This document shows positions 46,996-58,390 of a DNA stretch of 64,000 nucleotides, piece by piece. Both the position numbers and the translations under genes were made by a program. The notes beneath the pieces are model-generated. The model was not told the DNA's origin. It was given only the letters and a program-made list of their open reading frames with translations, and did not search any database. The stretch covers positions 1,922,001 to 1,986,000 of the forward strand of contig JAKSGN010000035.1 of the NCBI GenBank assembly GCA_024180945.1. Direction: 5' to 3'. The first letter of the stretch is position 1. Each line of letters starts with the position of its first letter. The DNA comes from Macrophomina tecta. Its lineage: Eukaryota; Ascomycota; Dothideomycetes; Botryosphaeriales; Botryosphaeriaceae.

Positions 46996-48293
46996 TCAAT
47001 AGAGCGCAAAAGCAGGCGCTATGCGCCTAAGGAAGCCTAGGAATGTAGGACCTGTGGTGATGACTCCGAGGCGGAGGGCTTTCAGGCGAAGCCACTCGAC
47101 GTCTTGGAGCAGGGCTAGCAGATTGCAGCGCTCCTGCTCCTCCCTTCCCTCCCGGTCCTCTTCCATCAAGTCAAGCTTGGGGTTTTCAAGGTTCCATGTC
47201 GCGTGGAGGAACTGGGAGAGGCAATTGGCAATGAGAGTGGCTGTTGCCGAGCTGGTAGGAGATGTCCAGGTCGAGCTATGCATGTGTCGATAAAGACATG
47301 GACGTTGCCTTGAAGAGGTTGGTGTATGTCTCTTACCTGGCGAGCAAGTGGCTGAACCCCGGATTACGGACGTCAGCGGCGTCCCAGAGGTGCTCTTAAG
47401 CCCGGAAAGTGTCTCGGTTGGCGGCAGGGAAAGTGAGCGGAGTTTAATCTTGCCATGGCAACGCCCGAAAGATTTAGAAGCATGGATGGCTGGATGACGC
47501 CTTCCATGTGGTAGTCCATCTGGTCGCAGATTTTTGGTGGGCTTCTCGGAGGATAGTAACGCATACACTGGGATGGCCTCAGGAGAATCCTTCTTTGGAA
47601 CCCCCTGGCGGAAAGGATGATCTCATCGTCTAAGCTGTGGTTGGCAATCTTGGCGGTCGGAAGGCTGCTGGAGAGTCTTGTGACGGCCTTCCGAATTTGG
47701 AATTTTTTTTTTTTTTGGGGGGGTTTCTTTCCAAATATCACGGGCGTGGCAATGCGAGCTAGAGATTTGCATAGGAGACGAAATGCCTTCAAGGTGTCGA
47801 TGCCGCAGAAGTGGACACGATCAATTAACTCCTCTGGGAGAGACAGCAGTGAGCGCGAATTTGCTAAGTTGGAGCCTAGGTAGTCGCGGAGAGTGGTCAG
47901 CAATGCTTTGATGTCCTCATGCTGCAGCGCTTTTGGATCATCGTTAAGTAGAGCGCGGGCTTCGGTGAGATCATTCAAGCTGATGAAGGTCGCCGGTGGC
48001 CAGGCTCTTTGCGGCGGCGTCGACCATGGCTGGGCGGTGCGATCGGCATAGAGCCGATGTGGACGAAGCCAATGGCGAGGCGTGATGGAAGCTGAGTGGG
48101 CGGTGTGCAGGAATGTCAGAGTTGGGAGAAAATTGGAGGGCGAGAGCAGAGCGGGATTGGTTGAATTGATGGAAATTGTGTCAAGCTGGAAGGTGGGGGG
48201 CTGCAGGGTTTCGGAGGCTGCGGATGCAGGAACCACCTGCACTGCACGCAGCCAACGACGACGTAGGGGATGGAAACACCTCTCCGGCTCCAT
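46996..48293 (-). pseudogene. Decayed F-box protein gene
   Basis: The minus-strand frame from the ATG at 48293 holds an F-box near residues 151-188 (SLPEELIDRV, then DTLKAFRLLCKSLARIATP followed by VIFGK), which in intact proteins binds Skp1 for SCF ubiquitin ligases. Immediately after it the frame runs into a homopolymer pair (14 T then 7 G on the plus strand, 47703-47723) and loses similarity. Further on, MDYHMEGVIQPSMLLNL resembles the mid part of a fungal F-box family, but the continuation (KIKLRSLSLPPTE) lies in another frame reached at about 47450, and a third segment (LDLDISYQLG) in yet another. No introns restore the reading. At least two frame shifts indicate a pseudogene; sequencing error at the homopolymer could explain only the first. 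Confidence 0.65.
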
Positions 48294-48963
48294 GCGTGAG
48301 TTCGTCGTTCAGGTTTCAATTCCATCTTACTCGGCAGCACTAGCTCATAAGCCCCAGAACGGACGGGCGTGGTGAATGCCGATATACGGCGACTGCAACA
48401 TGCTGTGTCTCGGCTCTTGCATGCGAGACACCAAGATTGGGCTGCGGCTGGAGACAGCACGCGGAAAGTCGCACACGTTCTCCGTACTTTGTCCCGCGAG
48501 CTGAGTTGTGGGATCCATGTCACCGCAAGCCTTAGCCACAGCGTCTCGGTAGTACCGTGCATATGCGAGAGCGTCAGAGTCAGTGCCATAAGCTTCCACT
48601 GCAAGACGTGAGCGATATTGGGTTCGCGTTGGGCAGTATGACCAAACTCGCTCGCGTGCTTGGGAGAAGACTGCGCGCAGGCAGATGCCGTCGGAGAGCC
48701 GTGAGATGGCGAACGTCGAACAAGCACAGCAGCGTCCAAATTTCCGCCAGCTTTCTTCCGCCCTGGCGCGCTTGCCCTGCGATGGCGGCCCTCATGTTGG
48801 CAGGCGGCAGCCAGGCGGCCCGTGTCTAGCCTCGCTTAACCGTCTAATTCCTTACCGTCCACCCCATGACGCACTCCGTCCACGGCGGCGATGTGGCGAG
48901 TAGAGTGAAGCCATCTTAACCGGACCATCTCCTCGCGTTATTGGCCGCATTCCTGCACCAGCC
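48294..48963. other. Spacer between F-box relic and YdcF-like gene
   Basis: No gene supported. The right end should carry the promoter of the YdcF-like gene. Confidence 0.45.
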
Positions 48964-49746
48964 ATGGCCGACGCTCTCGATCCGGCCGATGTCAACACCA
49001 TAGCAGCTTTCCTGGCCTGTGAACAAGTGCCGGACCTCAACCACGCCGAGCCTGTCGACTGCCTGGTTTTCTGTGTGTCGGCCATCTTGCACACCGCCGA
49101 GGCCCTCTTCGCAGCCCTGGAAGCCCGTCCGCATCTGACCAAGACGCTGGTCATCTGCGGAGGCATTGGCCACTCCACGCCATTCCTCTACGAAGCAATT
49201 TCGCGCCACGCTCGATTTCAGGAAATCTACCCGGCGATTCGTGGCCTGCCGGAGTCGCGTGTGCTGGCGAAGCTTCGAGACCGCTTTTTCCACTCAGGCA
49301 CGCCGAGCGTGGTGCTCGTCGAGGACCGCTCCACCAACTGCGGCGCCAACGCCATTGAGACCCGCGCGCTGCTGGAGAAGCACGGCATCCCGCCGCCTCG
49401 CTCCATGCTCGTCGTCCAGGATCCCACCATGGCGCGCCGCACCGTGGCCTCGTTCCAGAAGGCCTTCCAGGACCTGGCACCGCGGATCCTGAGCTGCCCA
49501 ACCTTCGTGCCGCAGACCCAGCGCGCGGGCTCCGATATAGTCTACTGCACTCGCGCCGTCGACCCCGCAGGTCTCTGGGACTTTGGCCGCTTCCTCGACT
49601 TGATCCTAGGCGAGGTTCCTCGGCTGCGCGACGACGCTGCCGGCTATGGCCCGAGCGGCAAGGGCTACATTGTCCATGTCGACGTGCCCCCGGCCGTCGA
49701 GCAGGCGTGGGCGCGCGTCTGTGAGCGGGTTGCGCGCGGCAGATGA
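48964..49746 (+). CDS. YdcF-like protein (DUF218 family)
   Basis: An intronless 260-aa protein. The motifs LVICGGIGHSTPFLYEAI, VEDRSTNCGANA, VVQDPTMARRTVASF, a PTFVPQTQ segment, GEVPRLRDDAAGYGPSGKGY and FIVHVD-like IVHVDVP line up, from memory, along the whole length of Escherichia coli YdcF (266 aa), reported to bind S-adenosylmethionine but with no established reaction. The match is to this cytosolic YdcF type rather than to membrane-anchored SanA/ElyC-type DUF218 proteins. No signal peptide or membrane segment is present. Third-position GC is high like neighbouring genes, so codon use has adapted to the host. Lack of introns and close similarity to proteobacterial proteins make an old transfer from bacteria plausible. 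Confidence 0.88.
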   Translation: MADALDPADVNTIAAFLACEQVPDLNHAEPVDCLVFCVSAILHTAEALFAALEARPHLTKTLVICGGIGHSTPFLYEAISRHARFQEIYPAIRGLPESRVLAKLRDRFFHSGTPSVVLVEDRSTNCGANAIETRALLEKHGIPPPRSMLVVQDPTMARRTVASFQKAFQDLAPRILSCPTFVPQTQRAGSDIVYCTRAVDPAGLWDFGRFLDLILGEVPRLRDDAAGYGPSGKGYIVHVDVPPAVEQAWARVCERVARGR

Positions 49747-50562
49747 GAGTGCCATGACGAGTTCCCCATAGCAGCCTGCCTTATCACCATTTGCCGTCGC
49801 ATGGGCATGCCTGCATCCGGGGCTCCGAGCGATGCCGAGCAAACGGTTTCGAGTAACGGCGCATCCACGGCGGCAGGTACCGGAGTGGGGCTCTTTGGTG
49901 AAAACCGACACGTGAGCACCGTCGTCTTTCTGCAGAAATGAATCAATCATGCTGGCTGGCGGGCTGTGGCTGAATGCGGATCGTTGTTGTGGCATGCTTA
50001 CCTATTCTTAGCAGCAGCAGGGCAGCCTATTGATGCGGGCGGGGCCTGGGCGATTGGCTTTCTTCAGGGTTTTTCGCGCGTCTTGCGCTGCTTATTGCAG
50101 GAGGGGGCCTGACGACTCGCCGGCGGCGGCCTCTGCGCTACAGCAGCCTGCTTTTATACCGCCCTCCAGCGGACTGCCCATGGGCTGCAGATCGCGCCCG
50201 CTTATCGTACGTTGCCGAGTGCAATTCTGGAATGTCGGGGTCCGTCGCACCTGGCAGCATGGCGCTGGGCTAGGCTTACCCGCTGCGCTACTAGCCCTCG
50301 CGGACGGCCCTCCGCGTCGCAGCACTTGCCCCACGCCGCCCCGGTCCACTGAGCAGACGTCCCGCACCATCCAAATAATAAAGGGGAGCCGCCCGCAGAT
50401 CAACCCGCTCCGTATACATTTGTAGGCTCTCCACTGGCCCACTGCTGTCGCGGGCCTAACAAGAACTGCCCTTTCTTGCGCTGGATGCTGCGAGTGCAGG
50501 TGTTGCAGGGATCATCACTGCACCCAATCCCGGACCTGAACATTTGAAGACTGCGTGTCGCC
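49747..50562. other. Spacer between YdcF-like and MetE-like genes
   Basis: An 816-base interval without a gene; same-strand neighbours on both sides, so it should hold one terminator and one promoter. Confidence 0.45.
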
Positions 50563-51930
50563 ATGCCCGTTGTCGTTCCCACCGAAAATGTGGGTTCCCT
50601 ACCCCGTCCCATGCGTAAGTCGCCCGTTGCTGAGATTCTCGATGCCCGGCCTGCCCGACCACTTCGCGCCTCGGCGCCTGCTGTGCCTCACCACCACCAC
50701 CACCACCACCACCGTTCACTCTGACGTCATGCGCAGAGCTTCAGCAGACCTACGCCGATTACGACGCCGGTCGCTGCACCAAGGACGACCTCGTTGAAGC
50801 CCAGGACCTAGCCGTGCAGGACACCATCGAACGCCTGGAGCGCAGCGGCCAGGATTTCGTCACCGACGGCGAGCAGCGCTGCAGCTCCTTTGCCACCTAT
50901 CCAGTGACAGAGTGAGTCGATTTTCCTGTGGGGGCAGCCATGTGAAAGCTGACCACGCTGCTGCAGCACTCTCAACGGAACTGGCCTGAGTCCGAACCTG
51001 ACTGTCGATGAAAAATGCTTCACCATCACCTTCCAGGATGGCCACACCCGCACCCTCCCTCGCCTCCTCTCCGGCCCCTTCCGCTATCAGACGTATGCCT
51101 ATGATAACTTCAGGGCATCCCTCAGGTTTGCAACGAAGCCCATGAAAGTTGCAGTCATCGCGCCGTCGATGATATATCTGTTCTATGTAGGCGACGTGCC
51201 CGGATATTCCAAGGAGCAGTTCCAGAAGGACATTGTGGACGAGTGTGTCAAGGATATCCGTGGTTGCTTCAAGGCCGGAGCGGTCCGCGTCTCAATAGAC
51301 TTCACCGAGGGTCGGCTCGCGTGCCAGGAGGGATCGCCGCCTAACCTGATCGACGTGTTCATGCAGCTACTAGACGACGTCCTAGTGCAATTCACCCCTA
51401 AGGAACGAGTAAACATCGGGCTGCATACCTGCCCCGGCGGCGACTGCGATACTCGCCACTCGGATTTCCAGTCATATTACTCATTGCTGCCCAAGTTACT
51501 TAAGGTCAAAGTCGGATATTTCCTCATGCAAATGCGCAGCGAGCCAGACAAGGAGCGCCTGTACAAACTGATAGGGAAGTACCTGGAGCCCGAACTAGCT
51601 GGGGTAAAGCAAATCGTCTTTCTGGGTTGCGTGGACCCCCTCACACCGCATGTCGAGAAGCCGGAGGCCATAGCCGACATGCTGCTCGAAGCCAGCTTCC
51701 ACATCCCCAGAGACCAGCTCGGCGCCACCGACGACTGCGGATTCTCCCCTTTCAACAATGACCTGAAACCCAAGAGCTGGAGTCCAAACTTTGGCCGGGA
51801 TATCGCTTTCCGCAAGATCAAAGCACGGGTGGAGGGCGCGAGATTAGCGAGCGAGGAGTTTGAGCGGTTGGATCGGCAATCGATAATATTGAAGGCGAGG
51901 GCGAAATCGAAATCGCCGCCTCCGCGTTGA
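50563..51930 (+). CDS. MetE-like (cobalamin-independent methionine synthase C-terminal domain) protein
   Basis: Exons 50563-50614, 50737-50911 and 50967-51930 give 396 aa, about half the length of full methionine synthase. The start VVPTENVGSLPRP is the typical opening of the MetE C-terminal domain (also YxjG/YxjH of Bacillus). Candidate zinc ligands are kept: His and Cys in NIGLHTCPGG, Glu in SIDFTEGRLA and Cys in FLGCVDPLTPHVEKPE; the ending has ATDDCGFSPFNND, matching the LNPDCGL-like motif of the family. MetE transfers a methyl group from methyl-tetrahydrofolate to homocysteine; single-domain members lack the N-terminal folate half and their donor is generally unknown. Intron 1 contains a CAC microsatellite. 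The C-terminus is Lys/Arg-rich (ARAKSKSPPPR). Confidence 0.87.
50689..50713 (+). repeat. (CAC)n microsatellite
   Basis: About eight CAC units lie inside intron 1 of the MetE-like gene, just upstream of its acceptor. Confidence 0.85.
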
Positions 51931-53306
51931 AAACGCCAAGCATGAAAAAGACGGCTCATACGAAAAAACGGTCAATATATATATATATCCCCATCGGCGT
52001 AAGGACCACGCCATTACGAGACTCTTTTTGACGTTCAAGCACCTCCTGAGAATGTTGTTTCGAAGATATCATGAAATTTCTTTAATGTATTTGGTTTTTA
52101 TTGTCTGATCAACCTTTTGTTTCTGCTTTCCCCTCTCCAGCAATGCGAGCGCTTGGAGTTTGTAAAGATCAAAAGGCTGTTCCCTTTCTGTGAACGAAAA
52201 TTGTAGGTAGCGATATAGCAGTCCTCCAGCAGCAGCATAGAACGAATACCCATCCCTGAGTTCGTTTTTCGACTCCTCCGCCTTCAGTTGTTCATGGAAG
52301 CAAAAAGTTTTGGGCCGCTCATCAGCGTAACCGCTCTTTATCCCGCGCTGACTCTTTTCACCAATACAGCCATGCCCCTACACCCACAGCTCCGTAGACT
52401 GTGAAACTCGACGCCCTTCCGGCAATTTTTTTTTTTTTTTTTTTTAACCTTCGAGGGTATGCATGCGTGGATGTACCGTGCTTTAGCTCCGATGTGGCGC
52501 ACTCGCAACCCCTTCCGCGCATCCATGTTTTCTTTTCCCCCCTGGTAAAGGCCCTGGTAAAGGCACTATTGGGTGGAGCCCATCCGACAGGGGTGGAGGT
52601 CCCAAGATGCCGTGGCGGGGTATCGTGTGGCTGTTTGAGTTAAGCTTATATGGAACTTAATCGACAGGCGGCCCTTCTCCAGGGCCGATCGGATCTGGCT
52701 CCACACCCTTGCGCCTGAGCAACGGTTCATCGCGTCTCGCCTTTTGAGGCAGTGGAAAGGTGGTGCGTGTAGGTTTGTGCCGAGGGGTTATGCCGTGAGC
52801 GTGGGTGCGGGTGTGGCGTGGCGCCGATCGCGGAAATGGCTCGTGTCCAATAAGAGGGCAGGCGCGGGTGCGGGCTTTTGAGAGGATTGCAAGTGATGGG
52901 ATGGTGTTTGGACTTGATCGTACGTATTTATACGGACTATCGCTTCGAGATATATGGAAGACCTGTCTTGTATTTGGATACAGCCATGGGCGTCACCTCT
53001 CCATGGCGGAAAGAAGCAGAGCAGATGATACATTTTGTACTTGTGAGTTTATATACTGGTGTTGAAAATACGAGTACAGAAGAAGCGAAGTCTATAAATA
53101 TTTGACGTGAAATAAATGATAAGCAAACGCAAAATGATGACGGAAGCACCATCGGGGAAACGGAGCGTCGGTGTTGGGCTCTTTTCCTCTGGTCGGTAGC
53201 TATCGCTGCTTACGCCGACTAATCAATGAGTACAGCATATTACAGTTGGGAGCTAGCTTGCTCGAAATCTTTTCCGGCCCGCCCGAAAGGCTGTCGAACG
53301 GCCAGG
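51931..53306. other. Spacer with simple repeats
   Basis: No gene. Contains (AT)7 at 51975-51988 and a 20-base T run at 52426-52445. It separates the MetE-like gene from the putative biosynthetic cluster on the right. Confidence 0.5.
52426..52445 (+). repeat. Poly(T) tract, 20 bases
   Basis: An uninterrupted run of 20 T in a gene-free spacer. Confidence 0.9.
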
Positions 53307-55004
53307 TCAAGCCTCGTACTTGCCGCTGAAAGCCCTGTCTACCTTCCAACCACCAGGCATCAGGTCGGTGAAGACGCGCTCCGGATCGTACTTTTCGCGC
53401 ACCATCTTCATCAGCATGACGTTACCCTTCGGGTAGCCTTCGAACACGGGCTGGTTCCAGTCCGCATCGTTCAAATACAGGTACTTGTGCTCGACGTCAT
53501 CGCCGACCTGCTCCTTCAGCGCGGCCGTGATGTTGGCGTTGACGACGTCGAGGAAATCGGCCATGCGCGCATCGTCGGCCGGGTTCTTCCACATGAACGA
53601 CTCCTCCACCCAGACGAACGGGCCCTCATTCGGGTCCACGCCCATCGGGTCGCCGCCGTTTTTCATCGAGGCCGCGAAGTACGACGGCAGCATCGGCATG
53701 AACGCGACGCCCGTGAAGAAGCCCTGCACGTCCGCCAGCTCGCGCGCCACGGCATCGAACCACATGTCGTGGATCAGCTGCATCGCTGACCGATCTGCGC
53801 GGATGGCGACGATGTGGAAGGCGTTGCGCAGGCCGTGCGTCGCCTCCTTGAAGCCGCGGTCGCTGTCGAGCGTCCAGTTGTAGAAGGAAGGCCGCACGCT
53901 GAACGTGCTGCTGTTGACTGGCAGGACGCTGGTGAAGTTTTGTAGGGCCGTCGGCGTCGTCGTGTTGCCCCGGTAGAAGAGCATGGCGTGGTAGGAGGGC
54001 GTGGTCTGGCCGTGACCCCATCGCGCGATGGGCGTGATGGCAGCGAGCGGGTCGTTGGCGCCGCCGTCGATGGCGAAGTCGTAGACCGCGTCGAGGAATT
54101 GTTCGGAGGTCAAGGAGTCGCTGTAGGCGGTTTCGCCCACCGCGACCGCTGGCAGGGGGTACGTCTTGAGGTGGAAGCCAGTGACCAAGGCGAAGGAGTT
54201 GCCGCCGCCACGGAGCGCCCAGAATAGGTCGGCGTAGTCGTTATCGGCGGTTGCGGAGACTATGTCGCCATTGGCGAGCACGCACTGTTGATTCGTGTCA
54301 GATATGTTGTAGCGTTGGGAAGATGGGTTACGTGGTGAAGTGGCGGTGGACTTACGTCGAACTGTGCAATGTTGGAAGAGGACCATCCGAGCTCATTGCT
54401 GAAAAAGGAGATGCCACCACCGAGGAGGAAGCCGGGCACGCCGACAACACCCATGCGTCCGCCGACGACGGTGAGCTGGTGAGGCTCCAGCGCCTTGTAC
54501 ACAGCTGACCACCGGTTGCCGGGCCCCACCTCGATTGTCGACTTATCATCCGATAGCTTGAGCTGGCTTAGCCCAGAGCTGGAAATCAGCACTCCACTGG
54601 AGTCTATATTCGCACTGTCGTTAATGGGCATATGTCCGCCACCACGGATGGCAAAAGGGGTCTTGAGCTGGGTGAGAGCTTTGACGGCATACGACATCTG
54701 CTCAGCAGTGGTCGGAGCGAAGACACAAGCTGGCCCAAGCCATGATGCAGCGGTGAAAAAGTCTGAATCGTCAGAAAGAGTGCAGTGATAACTCCTTCAG
54801 GAGTGACTTACCCTCATTCAGAGTCTTGTACGTGGTGGAGTTGGCGAAGTACGTTTGGTTGTTCCATTGGCTGGAGAACTGTTGACATGCTGCAGCCGGA
54901 TCGTTGAACGTCTGAGGATCCAGGGATGGGACGGAATAGTTTTGAGCTTTCACAACCGCGACTGAGGATAGAAGTGCTGGTAAAAGATGCCTCTGAAAAT
55001 GCAT
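53307..55004 (-). CDS. Secreted FAD-linked oxidoreductase, berberine-bridge-enzyme-like
   Basis: Exons 55004-54812, 54762-54356 and 54284-53307 give 525 aa. A signal peptide (HLLPALLSSVAVVKAQ) opens the protein. The FAD-binding PCMH domain has AIRGGGHMP, whose His is the usual covalent 8-alpha flavin attachment, and VVGVPGFLLGGGISFFS; the Cys for the second covalent bond of bicovalent enzymes is not evident in its usual place. The C-terminal BBE motif is NDADWNQPVFEGYPKGNVM followed by KYDPERVFTDL. Several Asn-x-Ser/Thr sites (NYS, NQT, NST, NFT, NSS, NWT, NIT) fit secretion. Such enzymes oxidise alcohols, amines or close rings in fungal natural product pathways. It diverges from the MFS gene with an 817-base spacer, suggesting joint control; membership of the right-end cluster is inferred from position. 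Confidence 0.9.
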
Positions 55005-55821
55005 TTTGTGGCAATAGGAGAAGAAAAGGCTGTTATTGTGGTGACTGCAAGTATGAGCTTGATACTCTCTCGATTCCAGAATTTAACAGGCTTTTTATAT
55101 TCCCACAGGACATGCAGATTATAGGGAGAATGTTTGAGATGGATTGGAAATAGATCAAAAACGAGCGTATTCGGGTGCTCGCAAATGGTGCACCGCCCAT
55201 GATGACGAATGGATGGTGAAGCGTCCCACATCTCCAACCACGAACCGCCTATCAGATGGTGTCACGAGTGTCGAGCAGGCAACACTTGCGGACTTGATGC
55301 GAGCCGCATGCGGCGAAAAGAACGCTAAGCTTACTATGGAAGTCAGCGCATCCCCGCCGCCAAGAGGATCTACAAATGGCGAGACGGTGTTTCTTGAGGA
55401 CGCCCATTGCTTAGGGCTGCTAATGGTCATTACACCTACCAGGAATATGAAAGCGACTCGAATGCGAAGCATAACTCTCGGACCGAGGTCCTTATCCGAA
55501 TACGAGTCATTGCTGGCCCGTTGGTATATGTTGCCGCGCATTCTCGGTCCTCGCCCTTTCCGGCTTGTGCCTGAGACGCAACGTATGCGAGTTTTCCGGC
55601 TTGCAGCTGATGCTCTATTAACACGCGATGCTCGCTGGTTTAAAGTCCTGTAATCGCCCGACCGAGAGGTGTCGGTATAAATATCAATCATACCCATTTT
55701 GTCCATTCGCTTGTCCGTCCTCCGAACGTGACCCAGGTTTTGCTGCGTTTTCACTGCTACGGCGCGCATTGCCCGCTGTTTCATCAGTGCGAAAATTCCT
55801 TCCAGAAAAGATTTGTTGCAC
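55005..55821. promoter_or_regulatory. Divergent promoter region of oxidase and transporter
   Basis: This 817-base spacer separates the starts of the BBE-like oxidase (minus) and the MFS transporter (plus), so both promoters lie here. Long frames cross it on both strands (55144-55653 plus, 55155-55931 minus) but overlap each other and show no domain. No specific regulator site was identified. Confidence 0.5.
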
Positions 55822-57510
55822 ATGGCCTCCTCCAATTCTCCAGAGACCCCGGAGGGATCTCTCAAACCATCCAGGGACCTAGAGGCAGGGATCGTCGAGC
55901 AGATCAGCACCAATAGTTCGGCCTCAGGCACTGTGGCGGCGGACCAGGATACGGTGAGAGAAAAGGATGAAGATGCGCCGCCAGTTCAGCAACACGACGA
56001 CCCTTTTGTCGTCGATTGGGAACCGGCCGATGACCCTATTAACCCAACGAAATGGCCGCCTGCTCGACAGTGGCTCACAATCGGCGTGCTCTCCTTCATT
56101 ACCTTCTTGACGTATGATCCTCTTCGCTTGCTACATGGCTTATCGAACTCACTGACAATGTTGCAGCCCTTTAGCATCTTCCATGTTCGCGCCGGGTGTC
56201 CCATTGGTCATGCGGGATTTTAAGAACGATTCCCAGATGCTCGCCACCTTCGTTGTCGCTGTCTTCGTCCTGGGGTTCGCTTTTGGTCCTCTTCTCCTGG
56301 CTCCGCTCAGTGAGATATACGGTCGCAACCCTATTTACCATGTGTGCAATGTTCTCTTCACTGTCTTCAGCGCTGGCTGTGCTCTGTCGAAAAACATGGG
56401 CATGCTCATCGCATTTCGGTTCCTATCTGGTTTGGCTGGGGTCGCAGTAGTCACCTGCGGTAGTGGGTCCATTTCGGATATGCTCCCGCCTCAAAAGCGA
56501 GGCGCAGCCATGGCCGTATGGTCTCTGGGTCCATTACTTGGTCCTGTCATTGGACCGATCGCGGGCGGCTACTTGACACAAGCTGAAGGATGGCGTTGGG
56601 TGTTCTGGGTCATCACCGTCGCGGTAGGAATCATTTCTGCATACACCTTCCGTCCAAATTTGCTAATAAATAGCAGTCTGGTGCTGTTACGGTCGTAGCA
56701 TGGTTCACCCTGAAGGAGACCTACCATCCTGTGCTCCTCGAGAGGAAGGCTGCTCAGCTTCGAAAAGACACGGGCAACCCTTCCTACCGCTCCAAATTCC
56801 AGACCGACGAAACCCCAAAGCAAATTTTCAAACACGCGCTCGTTCGTCCTCTCAAGATGCTCTTCCTCTCGCCCATCATCAACCTTATGTGCATGTACAT
56901 TGCCATCGCGTACGGCATCATGTACATCCTCTTCACAACCTTCACCTTCGTTTTCGAAGATCAATACGGCTTCGACACCTCATCCGCAGGACTTACCTTT
57001 ATCGGCTCAGGCGTCGGTTCACTCATGGGTCTCTTTGCGGTAGGCAGCCTGAGCGACAGGATACTCAAACGCAAAATTGCTGCCGGCATCGAGATTCGAC
57101 CGGAAGATCGCCTACCCCTGGTCCTCACCATTCCGGCCGGTCTCTCCTTGCCAATTGGCCTTTTTATCTACGGGTGGACGGCGGACAAGCAAGTCCACTG
57201 GATCGCTCCTATGATTGGGACCTGCATTACCGGCTTCGGTATGATTTGCATCCTGATCTGCATCCAGACTTATCTGGTCGATGCATTTACGCAGCATGCT
57301 GCCAGCGTCAACGCGGCAAACGCTGTACTCAGGAGCTTATTGGGCGCATTGCTGCCACTTTGTGGACTGGACATGTATGACGCGCTGGGCTTGGGGTGGG
57401 GCAACACGTTTCTCGGCTTCCTGGCCCTAATTTTGGCACCTGCTCCTTGGTTATTCTATTTCTATGGTGAAAGGATCAGGACCAATCCGAAGTGGCAGCG
57501 GCAGTTTTGA
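55822..57510 (+). CDS. MFS transporter, DHA1 (multidrug exporter) type
   Basis: Exons 55822-56111, 56167-56623 and 56674-57510 give 527 aa. A hydrophilic, acidic N-terminus of about 85 residues ends in the family motif DDPINPTKWPPARQW, followed by about twelve membrane helices. Motif A is PLSEIYGRNPIYH; the region GPLLGPVIGPIAGGYL is antiporter motif C, the hallmark of proton-coupled drug exporters; helix 5 is followed by WRWVFWVITV and a long central loop (LKETYHPVLLERKAAQLRKD). Such DHA1 proteins sit in the plasma membrane and export toxic or self-made compounds. The divergent BBE-like oxidase and the nearby P450 and isocyanide synthase suggest that it exports the product of the cluster; this is inference. 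Confidence 0.93.
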
Positions 57511-58390
57511 GAGCGTAGACGGAGAGGAGTTTTGAAAATCTGCATTTCCTAGCGCATTTAGATATGTTTTAGTTACAGATAGCATCCAGCGGCCAAAACC
57601 AGGCATCATGGAAATAATTCGGATTCTTTACATCGCCCTTCGTCAAGTCCTAGTAGACAGGCGCATTTTACGAGTCTTGTAGGCATAGTTTAACCTGGGG
57701 CGCTCAACCGGCATAGCGGCGTGAATGTCGAATGATAGCCATAAATAGGGACCCGGCCCGAGAATGTCTCTTCAGATTATGCGCGCCAAAACTTTTCAGG
57801 GCTACGCAGCTCACAGGACTCCAAGATTCCGAATACGCGAGACCGAGCTGCACCCGTAATCCGAATTCCGTTGCATTTCAAACCCGAACGCCACCGCCGC
57901 TGATTGGTTGTCCCTTAGGGCTAACAGAACAGTCTAGGCCACGAGTTCCGCATTGTCTGGTGCCCCGTGGTGGATTGCTGGATGCAAACTACGAGAGGCT
58001 GCAGCAATCGTCCAGAAGAGCCAGGTGAGACATCTCCGCTCCGCGGACTCAGTGATCAACGCCATCGATATTGCAAGTCTTGCTTGTTGGGGAAGATTGC
58101 CAAACATCCTCAAAAGGGAAACGGCGCGGATGGCTATAGGAGATGAATGCTAGATATGAACAGCTTTATGAAACAGCGATTCGACTCAGTCAAATAGCGT
58201 TTGAACTTATGCACACCCAAACGCCATCGGAGTAGAGCCCGGCCACAGCCGGTATATGGCAGCGAAAAATGCCAGCCACCCGGTGCATCCGATCACAAGC
58301 CTTACCTGGCGACTAAGAATCCATTCTGCCTTAAAACTACACGCGCCCTTCCTGCGCTCAGGATGTCTGCTACTGCGGCCATGCGCCATC
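57511..58390. other. Convergent 3' spacer in the cluster
   Basis: An 880-base interval between the 3' ends of the MFS and P450 genes; no gene seen. Confidence 0.5.

Noticed and set aside
50689..50713. CAC repeat read as a poly-His coding segment
   Set aside because: It lies inside intron 1 of the MetE-like gene, whose exon joining restores the conserved N-terminus without it.
55155..55931. 258-codon minus-strand frame over the divergent promoter
   Set aside because: Overlaps an equally long plus-strand frame and the first exon of the MFS gene; no motif seen.
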